Source of the DNA: Pseudomonas helleri
GTDB lineage: Bacteria > Pseudomonadota > Gammaproteobacteria > Pseudomonadales > Pseudomonadaceae
Direction of reading: 5' to 3'
Length of the DNA stretch: 64,000 bases
Assembly (NCBI RefSeq): GCF_001043025.1
Contig: NZ_JYLD01000006.1
Location: 272,669 to 336,668, forward strand
In this document: piece after piece, positions 29,808 to 39,297 of the stretch
Layout: every line of letters starts with the position of its first letter
Numbering within the stretch: position 1 is the stretch's first letter
Program-made: the position numbers and the translations under genes
Notes under the pieces: model-generated
Told to the model about the DNA's origin: nothing
The model's database searches: none
What the model saw: only the letters and a program-made list of their open reading frames with translations

Positions 29808-31481
29808 TTACGGGCTTTTAAACAGGCTCCATAGAAACGCCAGCAAACCTCCCAATGTGGCAATCCCGGCCAACCATCCCACCGCTGACAAGCCTTGCCA
29901 AACGGGCCCGGCCGCGGCTATTTGCGGGCCAAAAGCAATCAGCAGCGCGCTGATCAACAACGCCAGTGACAGACGGGTCGAGGCTAACCGCAGCGAGCGC
30001 TCCAGGCGTTCCAGCCCCGGCATATCGACCTTGAGGTCGACCACACCGTGCTTGAGCCGATGCACCATCAAGCGAGTCAGTTTGGGCAAATCCGCCAACA
30101 CCCCGCGCCCCAGGTGCACCCCCTCAATGCCCAGACGCTTGGCGGCTTTCCAGTCAAATTGCTCACGCAGCATCATCTCTACTGCAGGCCTGGCCGTGGC
30201 CACCAGATCAAGCTCCGGATCCAGCTGTGTCAACACGCCATCCGCCGTAATCAGCGCTTTAAACAGCACCAGCAAATCCGCGGGCAGCGGCAAGCGGTAT
30301 TCACGGATCAACTCAAGAAAGTCGGTGATCAAGGCGCTCATTTTCAGAGGCCCGCCCTTTTGTCTCGACATGTATTCACGGGCCGCCTGCTCGATCAGCG
30401 ACAGGTCTTGCACCCGCTCGCCACTCCAGTCGATCAAGACGCTCACCAATACCTCGATGCTGCCTTCGGTCAAAGCCCGCATAAAGTTCATGACTTCAAG
30501 CCGACGGCGTTCATCAAGACGCCCCACCATGCCGAAGTCGATAAACCCCACGCGGTTCTCACTCATTGCCCGCAAGTTGCCGGGATGCGGATCACCATGA
30601 AACAGGCCATCTTCGAGCAACATTTTGATAAATGCCTGCGCTCCGCGTTTGGCCAGCAGGCTTGGGTCCAGCCCCTGCTCTATCAATGCCGCACGGGTCA
30701 GCGGGGTAAAGCTGGGCAAAAAAGCCTGAACCAATAAGCGCTGACTGCTGAACGCCCAATAAATAGTCGGGATGACGATGTGCGGGGTCTGCGCAAAATT
30801 CTGCGCCACGCTGTCGCAGTTTTGCCCCTCTTGAGTGAAGTCCAGTTCTTCGAGCATCGCCCTGGCCAACTGCCGAACCATCTGGCGCGGTTGATACAGC
30901 GCCAGCGCATCATTTTGCTCAATCAACTGCGCGAGGCTTTCCAGCAACTGCAAATCGGCGGTCATTTGTTGGCGCAAGCCGGGCCGCTGTACTTTGACCA
31001 CCACCGCCTCACCCGTGAGCAACCGCGCGCGATAGACCTGAGCCATCGATGCCGCCGCCAAAGGCTGTGTGTCAAATTCGGCAAACGCCTGCTCCAGCTC
31101 ACAGCCCAGATCTTCCAACACTTGGGCTTCAAGCTCACACCAGGGCAAGGTCGACGCCTGACTGTGCAAGGCTTGCAGTTCTTCAACCCACGCAGGCGGC
31201 AGGATGTCACTGCGGCTGGCGAGTATCTGCCCGCACTTGATAAACGTCGGCCCCAACGTTTCCAGGGCCATGCGAACCCGCTGCGGGGTAGTAGCGGGCA
31301 GCGAGTCGCCGGGTTCGGCCTTCACCTCGGCGAGCAAGCGCCCCAGCCCCAGGCGAATCAAGACGTCCTGCGCGCCAAAGCGCACCAGGGTCGCCACAAT
31401 GTGCTGCAGCCGGCGGTGGTGTTTCAAGGCGGTCCAGGTGGGTTCAAGCATCAAGTCACGTCCCTTTAAAAGTGCTGCCAT
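29808..31481 (-). CDS. ABC1/UbiB-family atypical kinase
   Basis: A 557-residue UbiB/AarF-like protein. The family motif FIKCGQILASRSDILP (KxGQ) is at about residues 80-95, the ATP-binding VVVKVQRPG follows, the catalytic HGDPHPGNLRA and DFGMVGRL are intact, and two C-terminal hydrophobic helices anchor it in the membrane. Members support ubiquinone synthesis, but this one is not near ubi genes, so it is a paralogue with an undefined client. A second start at 31451 (MLEPTW) is plausible. Confidence 0.9.
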   Translation of the reverse strand: MAALLKGRDLMLEPTWTALKHHRRLQHIVATLVRFGAQDVLIRLGLGRLLAEVKAEPGDSLPATTPQRVRMALETLGPTFIKCGQILASRSDILPPAWVEELQALHSQASTLPWCELEAQVLEDLGCELEQAFAEFDTQPLAAASMAQVYRARLLTGEAVVVKVQRPGLRQQMTADLQLLESLAQLIEQNDALALYQPRQMVRQLARAMLEELDFTQEGQNCDSVAQNFAQTPHIVIPTIYWAFSSQRLLVQAFLPSFTPLTRAALIEQGLDPSLLAKRGAQAFIKMLLEDGLFHGDPHPGNLRAMSENRVGFIDFGMVGRLDERRRLEVMNFMRALTEGSIEVLVSVLIDWSGERVQDLSLIEQAAREYMSRQKGGPLKMSALITDFLELIREYRLPLPADLLVLFKALITADGVLTQLDPELDLVATARPAVEMMLREQFDWKAAKRLGIEGVHLGRGVLADLPKLTRLMVHRLKHGVVDLKVDMPGLERLERSLRLASTRLSLALLISALLIAFGPQIAAAGPVWQGLSAVGWLAGIATLGGLLAFLWSLFKSP

Positions 31482-31636
31482 GTGCCCTTCGGGCCTTTAA
31501 CTGCGACCACAGCACGGCCTAATCATTCGATTGATTTAAGTTCGCTTGAGTCCGGAGCGAAAGCCTGTGCAAGCAAACACTGGGCGTGGTGGCCTAACAC
31601 CAGTAGAATCGCGCTCTTTTTTCCAGGGCGCTCGCC

Positions 31637-33022
31637 ATGACCTCTCCCAAAACCCCGCATGAAGCCGAGTCCCAGACCAGCGAACTGGTCTTTGGCCTCG
31701 AAGACCGCCCCAAGCCGTGGATCGGCTTTCTGGCCGCGCTGCAACATCTGTTGGCCATCATCGTGCCAATCGTTACCCCCGGCCTGCTGATCTGTCAGGC
31801 GCTCGGGGTGTCGAGCCGCGACACCAACTTGATTGTCTCCATGTCGCTGGTGATTTCCGGCATCGCGACCTTTGTGCAATGCAAACGCTTCGGACCCTTT
31901 GGCGCCGGTTTGCTGATTGTTCAGGGCACCAGCTTCAACTTTGTCGGCCCGCTGATTGCCGGTGGCGCGTTGATGGTCAAGCAAGGCACCCCGGTCGAGG
32001 GCGTGATGGCCGCGATTTTCGGTGTGGTAATTGCCGGGTCGTTCGTCGAAATGGGCATCTCGCGGGTCTTGCCATTTGTTAAACGCATGATCACCCCGCT
32101 GGTCACCGGTATCGTGGTGCTGATGATTGGTCTGACGCTGATTAAAGTCGGCCTGATCAGCATGGGCGGCGGTTTTAGCGCCATGGCCAATGGCACCTTC
32201 GCCAACGGTGAAAACCTGATGCTGTCCGGCGTGGTGCTGGCCATTATCGTTATCCTCAACCGTATCCCGCTGGTGTGGATGCGCAGTTGCGCCATCGTCA
32301 TCGCTTTGGCGGTGGGCTACGCGCTGGCGGGTTATCTGGGCCGTCTGGACTTCACCGGCATGCATCAGGCCGAAGTGTTCCAGGTGCCGGTGCCGCTGCA
32401 CTTTGGCCTGGGGTTCTCGTGGGCATTGTTTATCCCGATGCTGGTGATTTACCTGGTGACGTCGCTGGAAGCGATTGGCGACGTGACCGCCACCAGCAAA
32501 ATATCGCGCCAGCCAGTTGAAGGTCCGGTGTGGATGCAGCGCATCAAGGGCGGCGTGCTGGTCAACGGCGCCAACTCGTTGCTGGCCGGTGTGTTCAACA
32601 CCTTCCCAAGCTCAATCTTTGCGCAAAACAACGGCGTGATTCAGCTCACCGGGATTGCCAGCCGCCATGTCGGTGTATGGATTGCCGGCATGTTGATCCT
32701 GCTGGGCTTGTTCCCAAGCGTGGCCGGGGCCATCCAGGCCGTACCGGAACCGGTACTGGGCGGCGCGGCCATGGTGATGTTCGGTGCGGTGGCCGCGTCG
32801 GGGATCAATATCCTGGCGAGCATTCAACTGGACCGTCGCGCACTGCTGATTATTGCCGTGTCGCTGGCCTTGGGCCTGGGCGTGTCGCAAGTGCCTGAGT
32901 TCCTGGCCCATATGCCAGCAGCCTTGCGCAATGTGCTGGAGTCCGGGGTCGCCACAGGCGGTATTTGTGCCTTGCTCTTGAACTGGTTCCTGCCAGAAAC
33001 AGAAGCCAGACCAGCCGTCTGA
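31637..33022 (+). CDS. NCS2-family nucleobase permease (uracil/xanthine type)
   Basis: A 461-residue inner-membrane protein with about 14 hydrophobic segments. It has the NCS2 features LQHLLAIIVPIVTPGLL, the FGPFGAGLLIVQGTSFNFVGP segment (family Gln in QGTSFNF) and a later NGVIQLTGIASRHVG. XanP/UacT-like permeases import xanthine, urate or uracil; the cargo cannot be fixed here. It is monocistronic. Confidence 0.92.
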   Translation: MTSPKTPHEAESQTSELVFGLEDRPKPWIGFLAALQHLLAIIVPIVTPGLLICQALGVSSRDTNLIVSMSLVISGIATFVQCKRFGPFGAGLLIVQGTSFNFVGPLIAGGALMVKQGTPVEGVMAAIFGVVIAGSFVEMGISRVLPFVKRMITPLVTGIVVLMIGLTLIKVGLISMGGGFSAMANGTFANGENLMLSGVVLAIIVILNRIPLVWMRSCAIVIALAVGYALAGYLGRLDFTGMHQAEVFQVPVPLHFGLGFSWALFIPMLVIYLVTSLEAIGDVTATSKISRQPVEGPVWMQRIKGGVLVNGANSLLAGVFNTFPSSIFAQNNGVIQLTGIASRHVGVWIAGMLILLGLFPSVAGAIQAVPEPVLGGAAMVMFGAVAASGINILASIQLDRRALLIIAVSLALGLGVSQVPEFLAHMPAALRNVLESGVATGGICALLLNWFLPETEARPAV

Positions 33023-33076
33023 TACCCCGCCGTGCAGGATTGCTCAGCAGTAATCCTGCATGGAGTTGGCAAATAT

Positions 33077-33092
33077 CCTACTTGTTAGTAGG
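33077..33092 (+). promoter_or_regulatory. Inverted repeat upstream of the XRE regulator, candidate operator
   Basis: CCTACT-TGTT-AGTAGG is a perfect 6-bp inverted repeat 84 bases before the XRE start. XRE-type repressors often bind such short palindromes in their own promoters, so autoregulation is possible, but there is no direct evidence. Confidence 0.4.
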
Positions 33093-33175
33093 CATTTACA
33101 GCTCCTACCCTTTCCCTATTTCATTGCTTGAATTACTCTTTTTTGTGACCCCTCTGGCTTTCACGGGCTGCATCT

Positions 33176-33436
33176 ATGAGTACATACGGATCACGCTTAA
33201 AACAGGAACGTCTACGCCTGAAGCTGACGCAAGAACTTTTCGCCGACGCTGGCGGGGTTGGGCGTTACGCACAAGGCTGTTATGAGCGGGACCTGAGCAT
33301 GCCTCGCGCCGATTATCTGGCCGCCATCACCTTGATCGGCGTGGATGTGCTGTACGTCATCACCGGCCGTCGCACCGTGCACAGACCGCACCCCTTCAGT
33401 GGCTCAGTACACAAAGGCTCTATGACCGAACACTAG
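33176..33436 (+). CDS. Small XRE-type DNA-binding regulator
   Basis: An 86-residue protein with an N-terminal helix-turn-helix: SRLKQERLRLKLTQELFADAGGVGRYAQGCYERDLSMPRADYL, followed by a short tail with a VDVLYVITGRRT segment common to phage-type and Pseudomonas Cro/XRE proteins. It has no ligand domain. It lies 153 bases after the NCS2 permease and is convergent with the ABC importer operon, so it is a single gene with unclear targets. Confidence 0.85.
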   Translation: MSTYGSRLKQERLRLKLTQELFADAGGVGRYAQGCYERDLSMPRADYLAAITLIGVDVLYVITGRRTVHRPHPFSGSVHKGSMTEH

Positions 33437-33446
33437 GTGCAACGGC

Positions 33447-34214
33447 TCAGGCATGCACCCAGCGCCGGTGCAGGCTGCGCGCGCAAGCATCCAGGGCAAA
33501 ACCCAGCACACCGATCAGCACCACCATGGCCATCAGTTCGGAGTAAGCCAAGCGGTCACGCGTGTCGAGAATGAAGTAACCCAAACCGGCACTCACACCA
33601 AGCATTTCGCACGGCACCAGCACGATCCACAAGATCCCTATCGACAACCGCACCCCGGTCAAAACATGCCCAAGAACCCCCGGCAGAATGACCCGGCGTA
33701 GGGTTTCCCATCGCGTGGCACTCAGACTTCGGCTCAGTTGCAGCCACCTCGGGTCCAGTTGCCGAACACCGGCGATGGTATTGAGCAAAATCGGCCACAC
33801 GGCGGCAAACGTCAGCAAAAAGTAGATCGGCTGATCGCCCACGCCCATCAGCATCACCACCACCGGCATCCACGACAGCGGCGAGATCATCCGTAAAAAC
33901 TGAAACGCTGGCGTGGTGGCCGCTTCGAGGTTGCGCGAGCCGCCAATCAACAAGCCCAGTGGCACGCCGATCAACAGGGCCATCAGCAAGCTGATCAGAA
34001 TGCGCTTTACGCTCACCCAGACGTTGTCATAGAGCTGTGCACTGCCGAGCAAGTCAAACAGGCTGGCAAAGGTGGCCTGTGGCGAGAAACGCGCCGACAG
34101 CCCCTGCGCGCTGCCGAACAGCTCAATGCCCAGCCACCACAGCAGCAACAGGCTCAACAGCCCGGCGACGCCGAGCAGCCATTGGCGTGCAAGTGAAGGT
34201 GCTTGGGTTTTCAA
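33447..34214 (-). CDS. ABC importer permease (SsuC/NrtB-like)
   Basis: A 255-residue inner-membrane permease with six hydrophobic helices and the EAA-loop LSATRWETLRRVILPGVLGHVL that contacts the ATPase. It belongs to the sulfonate/nitrate/taurine type. Its start overlaps the binding-protein gene by 4 bases. It is the last gene of the minus-strand operon that begins with the AhpD-like gene. Confidence 0.93.
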   Translation of the reverse strand: MKTQAPSLARQWLLGVAGLLSLLLLWWLGIELFGSAQGLSARFSPQATFASLFDLLGSAQLYDNVWVSVKRILISLLMALLIGVPLGLLIGGSRNLEAATTPAFQFLRMISPLSWMPVVVMLMGVGDQPIYFLLTFAAVWPILLNTIAGVRQLDPRWLQLSRSLSATRWETLRRVILPGVLGHVLTGVRLSIGILWIVLVPCEMLGVSAGLGYFILDTRDRLAYSELMAMVVLIGVLGFALDACARSLHRRWVHA

Positions 34215-35410
34215 AAGCCGAACTCCTCGGTGCGCTCAAAACTATCGGGCAGGCCGAAAGTTTTCAGGCCACCGACGCTGGCAATGCTGTTTTTGACGAA
34301 ACGGTCGTCCACCAGGTCCTTTGCCACCTGTTTAGGGTCAAGGTCTGCGAGAAAACCGTTATCGCCCTGAATCAGCGTGTGTTTGAGGCGCGTGACCAGC
34401 TCTTCGGTGTAGCTCGGGAAAGGATAAGGCTGGAAGTCGATGCGCTGTTCATCCCAGTTCGCGTGCCGGATCGCACCGTCATGTTCATAGCCCGTGCGCT
34501 CCGTGGCCGCTGGGGACAGCACCCGTTGCAACACTTGCGAGCTGTGCGGGGTGTAGCGATTTTCGCCGTCTTTGGCCAACAGTTTGGCGGCCTGCTCACG
34601 GTTGTCGCGGGTCCAGACTTGCGCTTTAACAATGGCATTCACGACTTTTTGCGACCACTCGGGGCGATTGTTCAAATCATGCTCGTGCATAAACACCACG
34701 CAGCAGGCGTGGTTGCGCCACATGTCCCCGGTAAAGCGCTGTACTCGCCCAACCTTGAGGTCTTCCGCCAGGGCATTGAACGGCTCTGCAACGATGTAGC
34801 CAGCGATGCGCTGGGTGGCCAGTGCTGGCGGCATGTCTGAAGGCGGCATCACCACCAGGTTGACCTCGTTCGCGGCCAACGGGCTGTTGACGGGCCGTGT
34901 CACCGGCTGCAAACCGTTTTCACGGAATAACTGCTGCACCACCACGTTGTGGATCGAGTACCAAAACGGGATTGCCACCGATTGCCCGCCCAATTGCTTG
35001 ACGTCGGTAATCTGCGGCGCCACGGTCAAACCGGAGCCGCCTACATGGTTCCAGGCCACGACTTTGGCCGGTACCTTGCTGCCATAACGCGCCCACACCG
35101 TCATTGGCGACAGCAAGTGGATCACGTTGACCTGCCCCGAAATAAACGCCTCGATCACCTGTGCCCAACTGCGCAACAGCACCGGGCGCTCGGCCTTGAT
35201 GCCTTCGGCTTCAAACAGGCCATTGTTATGCGCAACCAGCAGGGGCGTGGCATCGGTGATGGGCAGGTAGCCAATGCGAACGGGCGCATCCGGCTCGGCA
35301 GCCGCCCGCGCTTGCAAGCTGGCCAGCATTGGCAAAGCGCCCGCTGCGGTGAGCATGGCACTGAGTTTTAAAATGTCACGTCGAGTGTGGGTAAAGTCGT
35401 CCAGGCACAT
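34211..35410 (-). CDS. ABC importer substrate-binding protein with Tat signal (NrtA/SsuA-like)
   Basis: A 399-residue periplasmic binding protein. The N-terminus THTRRDILKLSAMLTAAGALP has the twin-arginine motif RRDIL and a hydrophobic core, so it is exported folded. The fold RIGYLPITDATPLLVAHNNGLFEAEGI is that of NrtA/SsuA-like proteins. The start at 35410 is preferred to 35452 because it places the twin arginines correctly. It overlaps the ATPase gene by 35 bases. Ligand: nitrate, bicarbonate, sulfonate or other; unresolved. Confidence 0.9.
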   Translation of the reverse strand: MCLDDFTHTRRDILKLSAMLTAAGALPMLASLQARAAAEPDAPVRIGYLPITDATPLLVAHNNGLFEAEGIKAERPVLLRSWAQVIEAFISGQVNVIHLLSPMTVWARYGSKVPAKVVAWNHVGGSGLTVAPQITDVKQLGGQSVAIPFWYSIHNVVVQQLFRENGLQPVTRPVNSPLAANEVNLVVMPPSDMPPALATQRIAGYIVAEPFNALAEDLKVGRVQRFTGDMWRNHACCVVFMHEHDLNNRPEWSQKVVNAIVKAQVWTRDNREQAAKLLAKDGENRYTPHSSQVLQRVLSPAATERTGYEHDGAIRHANWDEQRIDFQPYPFPSYTEELVTRLKHTLIQGDNGFLADLDPKQVAKDLVDDRFVKNSIASVGGLKTFGLPDSFERTEEFGF

Positions 35411-36224
35411 GTTCACGCTCCAGCGAGTTGGGCAAAGGGTCAATAACTGCATCGGGTTTGCGGCTTGCCCGCCGAAGGGTTTTAAGAATGTCTATGCGCA
35501 AGGCACCCAGTTCATCGATCCGCTCGTCGCGCGGCTGCGCCAGATCAATGCGCCACTGCGCCACCGTCTGCGCCGGGCTGTGACCCAGTAGCAGAATTCG
35601 GTCGCTGAGCAGCAGGGCTTCGTCAATGTCATGGGTAATCAACAATGCGGCGGTGTTGTGCCGCTCGATCACTTTGAGCAAGAGCTGTTGCATGTCGGCG
35701 CGGGTCACTTCGTCGAGCGCGCCAAACGGCTCATCGAGTAAAAGCACGTGGGGTTGGCGTGCCAGACACCGCGCCAATGCGACCCGCTGCGCCATGCCCC
35801 CCGACAGTTGCGCCGGGTATTGGCCGCGTGCGTGCTGCAAGCCCACCTCGGCAATGGCCTGGTCCACCCGCGCCTTGCGTTCGGCGCCGGAGACTGTCGG
35901 CTGGCTGGCGAAATCAAGGCCAAACGCGACGTTGCTTTCAAGGCTCAACCACGGCAACAGGCTAGGGTCTTGAAAGGCCACCGCCACCCGCGGATGCGGC
36001 GCGCTGAGCGGCTGGCCCAGCACGCTGACGCTACCGCCGTGGGCCGTCTGCAAACCGGCCAGCACCCGCAGCAGGCTGGACTTGCCCACCCCGCTGGGGC
36101 CCAGCACCGAGACCACTTCACCGGGCATCAATTGCAGATCAAAGCCTTCCAGCACTGACTGCCAACCCGTGTCACGGGCATAGCCCAGGGTGATCTGGCG
36201 CGCCTCAAGCACCACCGCACTCAT
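35376..36224 (-). CDS. ABC importer ATPase (SsuB/NrtD-like)
   Basis: A 282-residue cytosolic ATPase with Walker A GPSGVGKSS, signature LSGGMAQRVALARC, Walker B VLLLDEPFGALDE and switch His (LLITHDIDEAL). It overlaps the flavoprotein gene upstream by 4 bases and the binding-protein gene downstream by 35 bases, showing tight translational coupling in the operon. Confidence 0.94.
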   Translation of the reverse strand: MSAVVLEARQITLGYARDTGWQSVLEGFDLQLMPGEVVSVLGPSGVGKSSLLRVLAGLQTAHGGSVSVLGQPLSAPHPRVAVAFQDPSLLPWLSLESNVAFGLDFASQPTVSGAERKARVDQAIAEVGLQHARGQYPAQLSGGMAQRVALARCLARQPHVLLLDEPFGALDEVTRADMQQLLLKVIERHNTAALLITHDIDEALLLSDRILLLGHSPAQTVAQWRIDLAQPRDERIDELGALRIDILKTLRRASRKPDAVIDPLPNSLEREHVPGRLYPHST

Positions 36225-37291
36225 TGCGCACTGGCCTGGCTTTGACGCTGTAACTCGGCCCGCAGCTGTACCAGGCTTGGGGTCACAATCGGCACAAAGG
36301 CCGATTCGCGCCAGCGACGCGCAAACGCGCTGCCATAGGCACTCAGGTAAGCTTTGCCGCCGCTGGCTTGCAGTTCGAATTGCACGGCACTCGCGGTGGC
36401 CTCGGCCAGGGCGATGCGGATCTTGAACAGCGCTGCCGGTTGCGTCAGAAAACGCCCGTCCAGCAGCCCGGCCTTAAGCGCTGTGACGTGGCTTTCAAGG
36501 GCCGCCCGTTGTTCTTCCAGGAGTTCGAGCAAGCCTGCGCGTGGGCCTTGCAGATGCGCTTGCGCTTCGTTAAGCGAACGCCGCGCCAGACCAATCGCCA
36601 TGGCACATTGCAAGCCCAGGAAGGCCGGGCGCACGGCCGGTAAAAACACTTTGGCATTGTCGTGTAGGAGCCACTCTTCAGCCACCTGCACAGCTTGCAA
36701 ATCAATGGCTGCGGTATTGCTCGACTGCAAGCCCATCAGTTGCAGGTCCGCCGAGCGCGTCAGCCCCGGCAGGGCGTCAGGGATCGCCAGCACAAACGGC
36801 GTACCGCCCTCTTCCCGATCAATCGCTGCTGCCACCACAAACCCGCTTTTGCGCAGATTGGTCACCCAGTGCAAACGGCCGTTGAGGCTCCAGCCATTAG
36901 CCTCGGCCCGCGCCTGCACTTGCAGCGCCTCGACCCCCGACAGAAACTTCATGGCATTGGACAGGCCCGTAGCACCCGCCAGTTGACCGCTCAACAAATC
37001 GGGCAGCAAGCGCTCACCCAGGGCCTTGTTCGGGCTTTGCAGGACATATTCGATAAACGCGCGCTGGCCCCAAAACACAAACGCCGAGGCCAGCGAATGA
37101 CTGGCGACACTGGCCACGCTTTCTATCGCATCGACGACGGAGCCGCCGCTGCCGCCCAACGCCGGGTCAACCCCGACCCGCAGCACATTGGCGGCCGCCA
37201 GCTGTGACAGAACGGTCTGCGGGTCGCTGTGGCCCAAGTCGAGCGCCTCGGCTTCGGTCTCCAGCCAATGACTGAGTACGGGGTCGAGCAT
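36221..37291 (-). CDS. Acyl-CoA-dehydrogenase-like flavoprotein (SfnB/DszC-type)
   Basis: A 356-residue protein of the acyl-CoA dehydrogenase fold (VDPALGGSGGSVVDAIESVA in the N-terminal region, GATGLSNAMKFLSG in the middle beta domain, then a four-helix C-terminus). The glutamate base of true acyl-CoA dehydrogenases is not recognisable, and it is encoded directly with an importer and an AhpD-like protein, so it is more likely a flavin-dependent oxygenase or desulfurisation-type enzyme of the SfnB/DszC group. It overlaps the ATPase by 4 bases. Confidence 0.85.
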   Translation of the reverse strand: MLDPVLSHWLETEAEALDLGHSDPQTVLSQLAAANVLRVGVDPALGGSGGSVVDAIESVASVASHSLASAFVFWGQRAFIEYVLQSPNKALGERLLPDLLSGQLAGATGLSNAMKFLSGVEALQVQARAEANGWSLNGRLHWVTNLRKSGFVVAAAIDREEGGTPFVLAIPDALPGLTRSADLQLMGLQSSNTAAIDLQAVQVAEEWLLHDNAKVFLPAVRPAFLGLQCAMAIGLARRSLNEAQAHLQGPRAGLLELLEEQRAALESHVTALKAGLLDGRFLTQPAALFKIRIALAEATASAVQFELQASGGKAYLSAYGSAFARRWRESAFVPIVTPSLVQLRAELQRQSQASAQ

Positions 37292-37323
37292 GTGGGTTTC
37301 TCCTTAAAATCGTGGCCCGCTGA

Positions 37324-37881
37324 TTACTCAGGTTTGTTCCAGCTGTACCGCGCCAGCTCAGGGTTCAACGGGGTCCGCGCGAAGACGTTGGCAAAGTTGC
37401 ACAAGGTCGCCAGGCTCACGCCCAGAATCACTTCCAGCACTTGGCCTTCGGTAAAACCGGCGGCCTTGAAGGTGGCGTAAGTGCCGTCGCTGACATCACC
37501 ACGGGTGGCAATCACTTCACGGGTGAACGCCGCCAGCGCTTCCAGTCGTTCAACTGGCAGCTCGGTTTGGCCGCGCAGCGCCGTCACCACTTCGTCTGGC
37601 AGCTTTGCCTTGTTTTGCGCCACGGCGGTATGCCCTGCGACACAAAAATCGCAACCATGACGCGTGGCAGCAATCAACTGCACCACTTCACGCTCAGGCA
37701 GGGTCAGCTCAGACTTGCCGTTAAGCGCCGAAACGGTGACATAGGTTTCCAATGCCGCCGGCGCATTGGCTAGAATCCCTAGCAAGTTCGGAATAAATCC
37801 TGAGTTTTTTTGCGCGTTTTCCAGAAATGGCTTGGCGGCTTGCGGTGCGGTTTCCAGGGTATGAAGGGTGACGCGAGACAT
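37324..37881 (-). CDS. AhpD/carboxymuconolactone-decarboxylase-family protein
   Basis: A 185-residue all-helical protein with the redox-type motif CDFCVAGHTAV (CxxC followed by His), so it is likely an alkylhydroperoxidase/AhpD-like thiol enzyme. The CMD fold is otherwise intact. It starts the operon AhpD-flavoprotein-ATPase-binding protein-permease and is divergent from the AraC regulator, with only 101 bases between. Its job may be removing peroxide made by the flavoprotein; this is inference. Confidence 0.88.
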   Translation of the reverse strand: MSRVTLHTLETAPQAAKPFLENAQKNSGFIPNLLGILANAPAALETYVTVSALNGKSELTLPEREVVQLIAATRHGCDFCVAGHTAVAQNKAKLPDEVVTALRGQTELPVERLEALAAFTREVIATRGDVSDGTYATFKAAGFTEGQVLEVILGVSLATLCNFANVFARTPLNPELARYSWNKPE

Positions 37882-37982
37882 GTGGTGACTCCTGCGTAAG
37901 GTGTCTAAACAGTCTGTTGGTTATAAAAAATTCATTCCATATTCTAAAGTAGCGATTACTTGCTCCTGAGTGTTTCCATTAG

Positions 37983-38894
37983 ATGATTTCTTCCACCCCA
38001 CTAATCGATTGGTTATTAGAAAGCCTTGAGCTGGATGCCAGTCTGTTTCACGTCGGCCGTTATTGCGGCGGCTGGCACAGCAGCACCGAGGGGTTGGCCC
38101 GTGCCAGTTTCCATATGGTCGTGCAGGGCCAATGCTGGCTGCATGTCGAGGGGCAAACCACGGGCGTGCAGCTCAACGCGGGGGATGCGCTGTTTCTGCT
38201 GCAAGACTTGAAGTACCGGCTGTCCAGCGCCCAAGACCCAAGCCTGGCCGCGCAACTGCCGCGCCAGACCATGCAAGCGCTCGACAGTCAGGCGGAAGAT
38301 GGCGTGGGCCTGGTCTGTGGTTTCTTCCATTTTCAGCCGGGGCTTTCGGCGCTGATCATCGAAGCCCTGCCCGCGTGGATTCTCTTGCGCGCCGACGACC
38401 CGTCGTCCCACGCAGCGCGCACGCTTTTCCAGTTGATACTGGAAGAATGTCAGCGAACACCGGGGCCATCGTCAGCCCTGCTTGAGCGCCTGAGCCACCT
38501 GCTATTTCTCTATGTCTTACGCCAGCAAGTCGGCGACAACCCGAACCTCGGGGGCTTGGTCGCTTTGGCTCGGCAGCCGCTGTTTTCGAGCTTGCTGGAG
38601 CAACTGATCGAACACCCCGAGCAGCCCTGGACACTGGAAAGCATGGCCGCCTGCACTGGCCTGTCACGCTCGGCGTTTTTTAAACGGTTTAGCGAGCAGG
38701 CCGGGCAATCACCGGGGCATGTCTTGCTGGCGCTGCGCATGCGCCATGCCTGCCGTTTGCTACAAACCGGCCACACCGTCGAGCAAGTCTGTGGTGCGGT
38801 GGGCTATCAGTCGATTGCCGCCTTCACCCGGGCATTTACCAAAGCGATCGGCGTGCAACCGGGGGCTTATCGCAAGCAGCATGAGCGACGTTGA
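37983..38894 (+). CDS. AraC-family regulator with cupin domain
   Basis: A 303-residue regulator. Residues about 15-190 form a cupin-like ligand domain with GWHSSTEGLARASFHMVVQGQCWL and an AGDALFLL beta-strand; residues about 205-300 are the two AraC helix-turn-helix motifs ending VEQVCGAVGYQSIAAFTRAFTKAIGVQPGAYR. It is divergent from the AhpD-like gene and is the natural controller of that operon. The inducer is unknown. Confidence 0.9.
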   Translation: MISSTPLIDWLLESLELDASLFHVGRYCGGWHSSTEGLARASFHMVVQGQCWLHVEGQTTGVQLNAGDALFLLQDLKYRLSSAQDPSLAAQLPRQTMQALDSQAEDGVGLVCGFFHFQPGLSALIIEALPAWILLRADDPSSHAARTLFQLILEECQRTPGPSSALLERLSHLLFLYVLRQQVGDNPNLGGLVALARQPLFSSLLEQLIEHPEQPWTLESMAACTGLSRSAFFKRFSEQAGQSPGHVLLALRMRHACRLLQTGHTVEQVCGAVGYQSIAAFTRAFTKAIGVQPGAYRKQHERR

Positions 38895-38952
38895 GCGGCT
38901 TGGCCCGCGCAGTCTATGCTGTGTTTACAACCTTCATTACGTGGAGATCTGT

Positions 38953-39291
38953 GTGACCGAACCTGGACCTCGGCATCAAAAAGCCCTTGACCGGTTCCTG
39001 GGCGAACGCCCGGAACTGGCCACAAAACTCGACAATCTAAACCCGCTGGAAGCCCGCGCGGCGGGCCTATCCATGGAGGAATATCGTCAGGAACGCCTCA
39101 ACGAAGCCTTTGAAGCGGAGGCTGAAAAACTGGGCTTTTTTGCCTGGGAACTGACCCTGCAATTGACCAGTGAAACGCCCGAAGACTTTGAAGCGCAGCG
39201 CCTTGAAGTGCACCGCGAAGTGGCGCAAATGGCAGGCATGGAATGGGCCGAGTATTGCGAGTTGTATGGCCTTGAGGTTGAGGCGCATTAA
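38953..39291 (+). CDS. Small DUF6388-like hypothetical protein
   Basis: A 112-residue acidic, helical protein beginning with GTG at 38953 (VTEPGPRHQKALDRFLGERPEL) with GGAG before it. The body EEYRQERLNEAFEAEAEKLGFFAWELTLQL and MEWAEYCELYGLE look like the Pseudomonas DUF6388 family, recalled from memory. No catalytic motif is visible. It lies 55 bases after the AraC gene and may be co-transcribed. Confidence 0.65.
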   Translation: MTEPGPRHQKALDRFLGERPELATKLDNLNPLEARAAGLSMEEYRQERLNEAFEAEAEKLGFFAWELTLQLTSETPEDFEAQRLEVHREVAQMAGMEWAEYCELYGLEVEAH

Positions 39292-39297
39292 AAGTGT

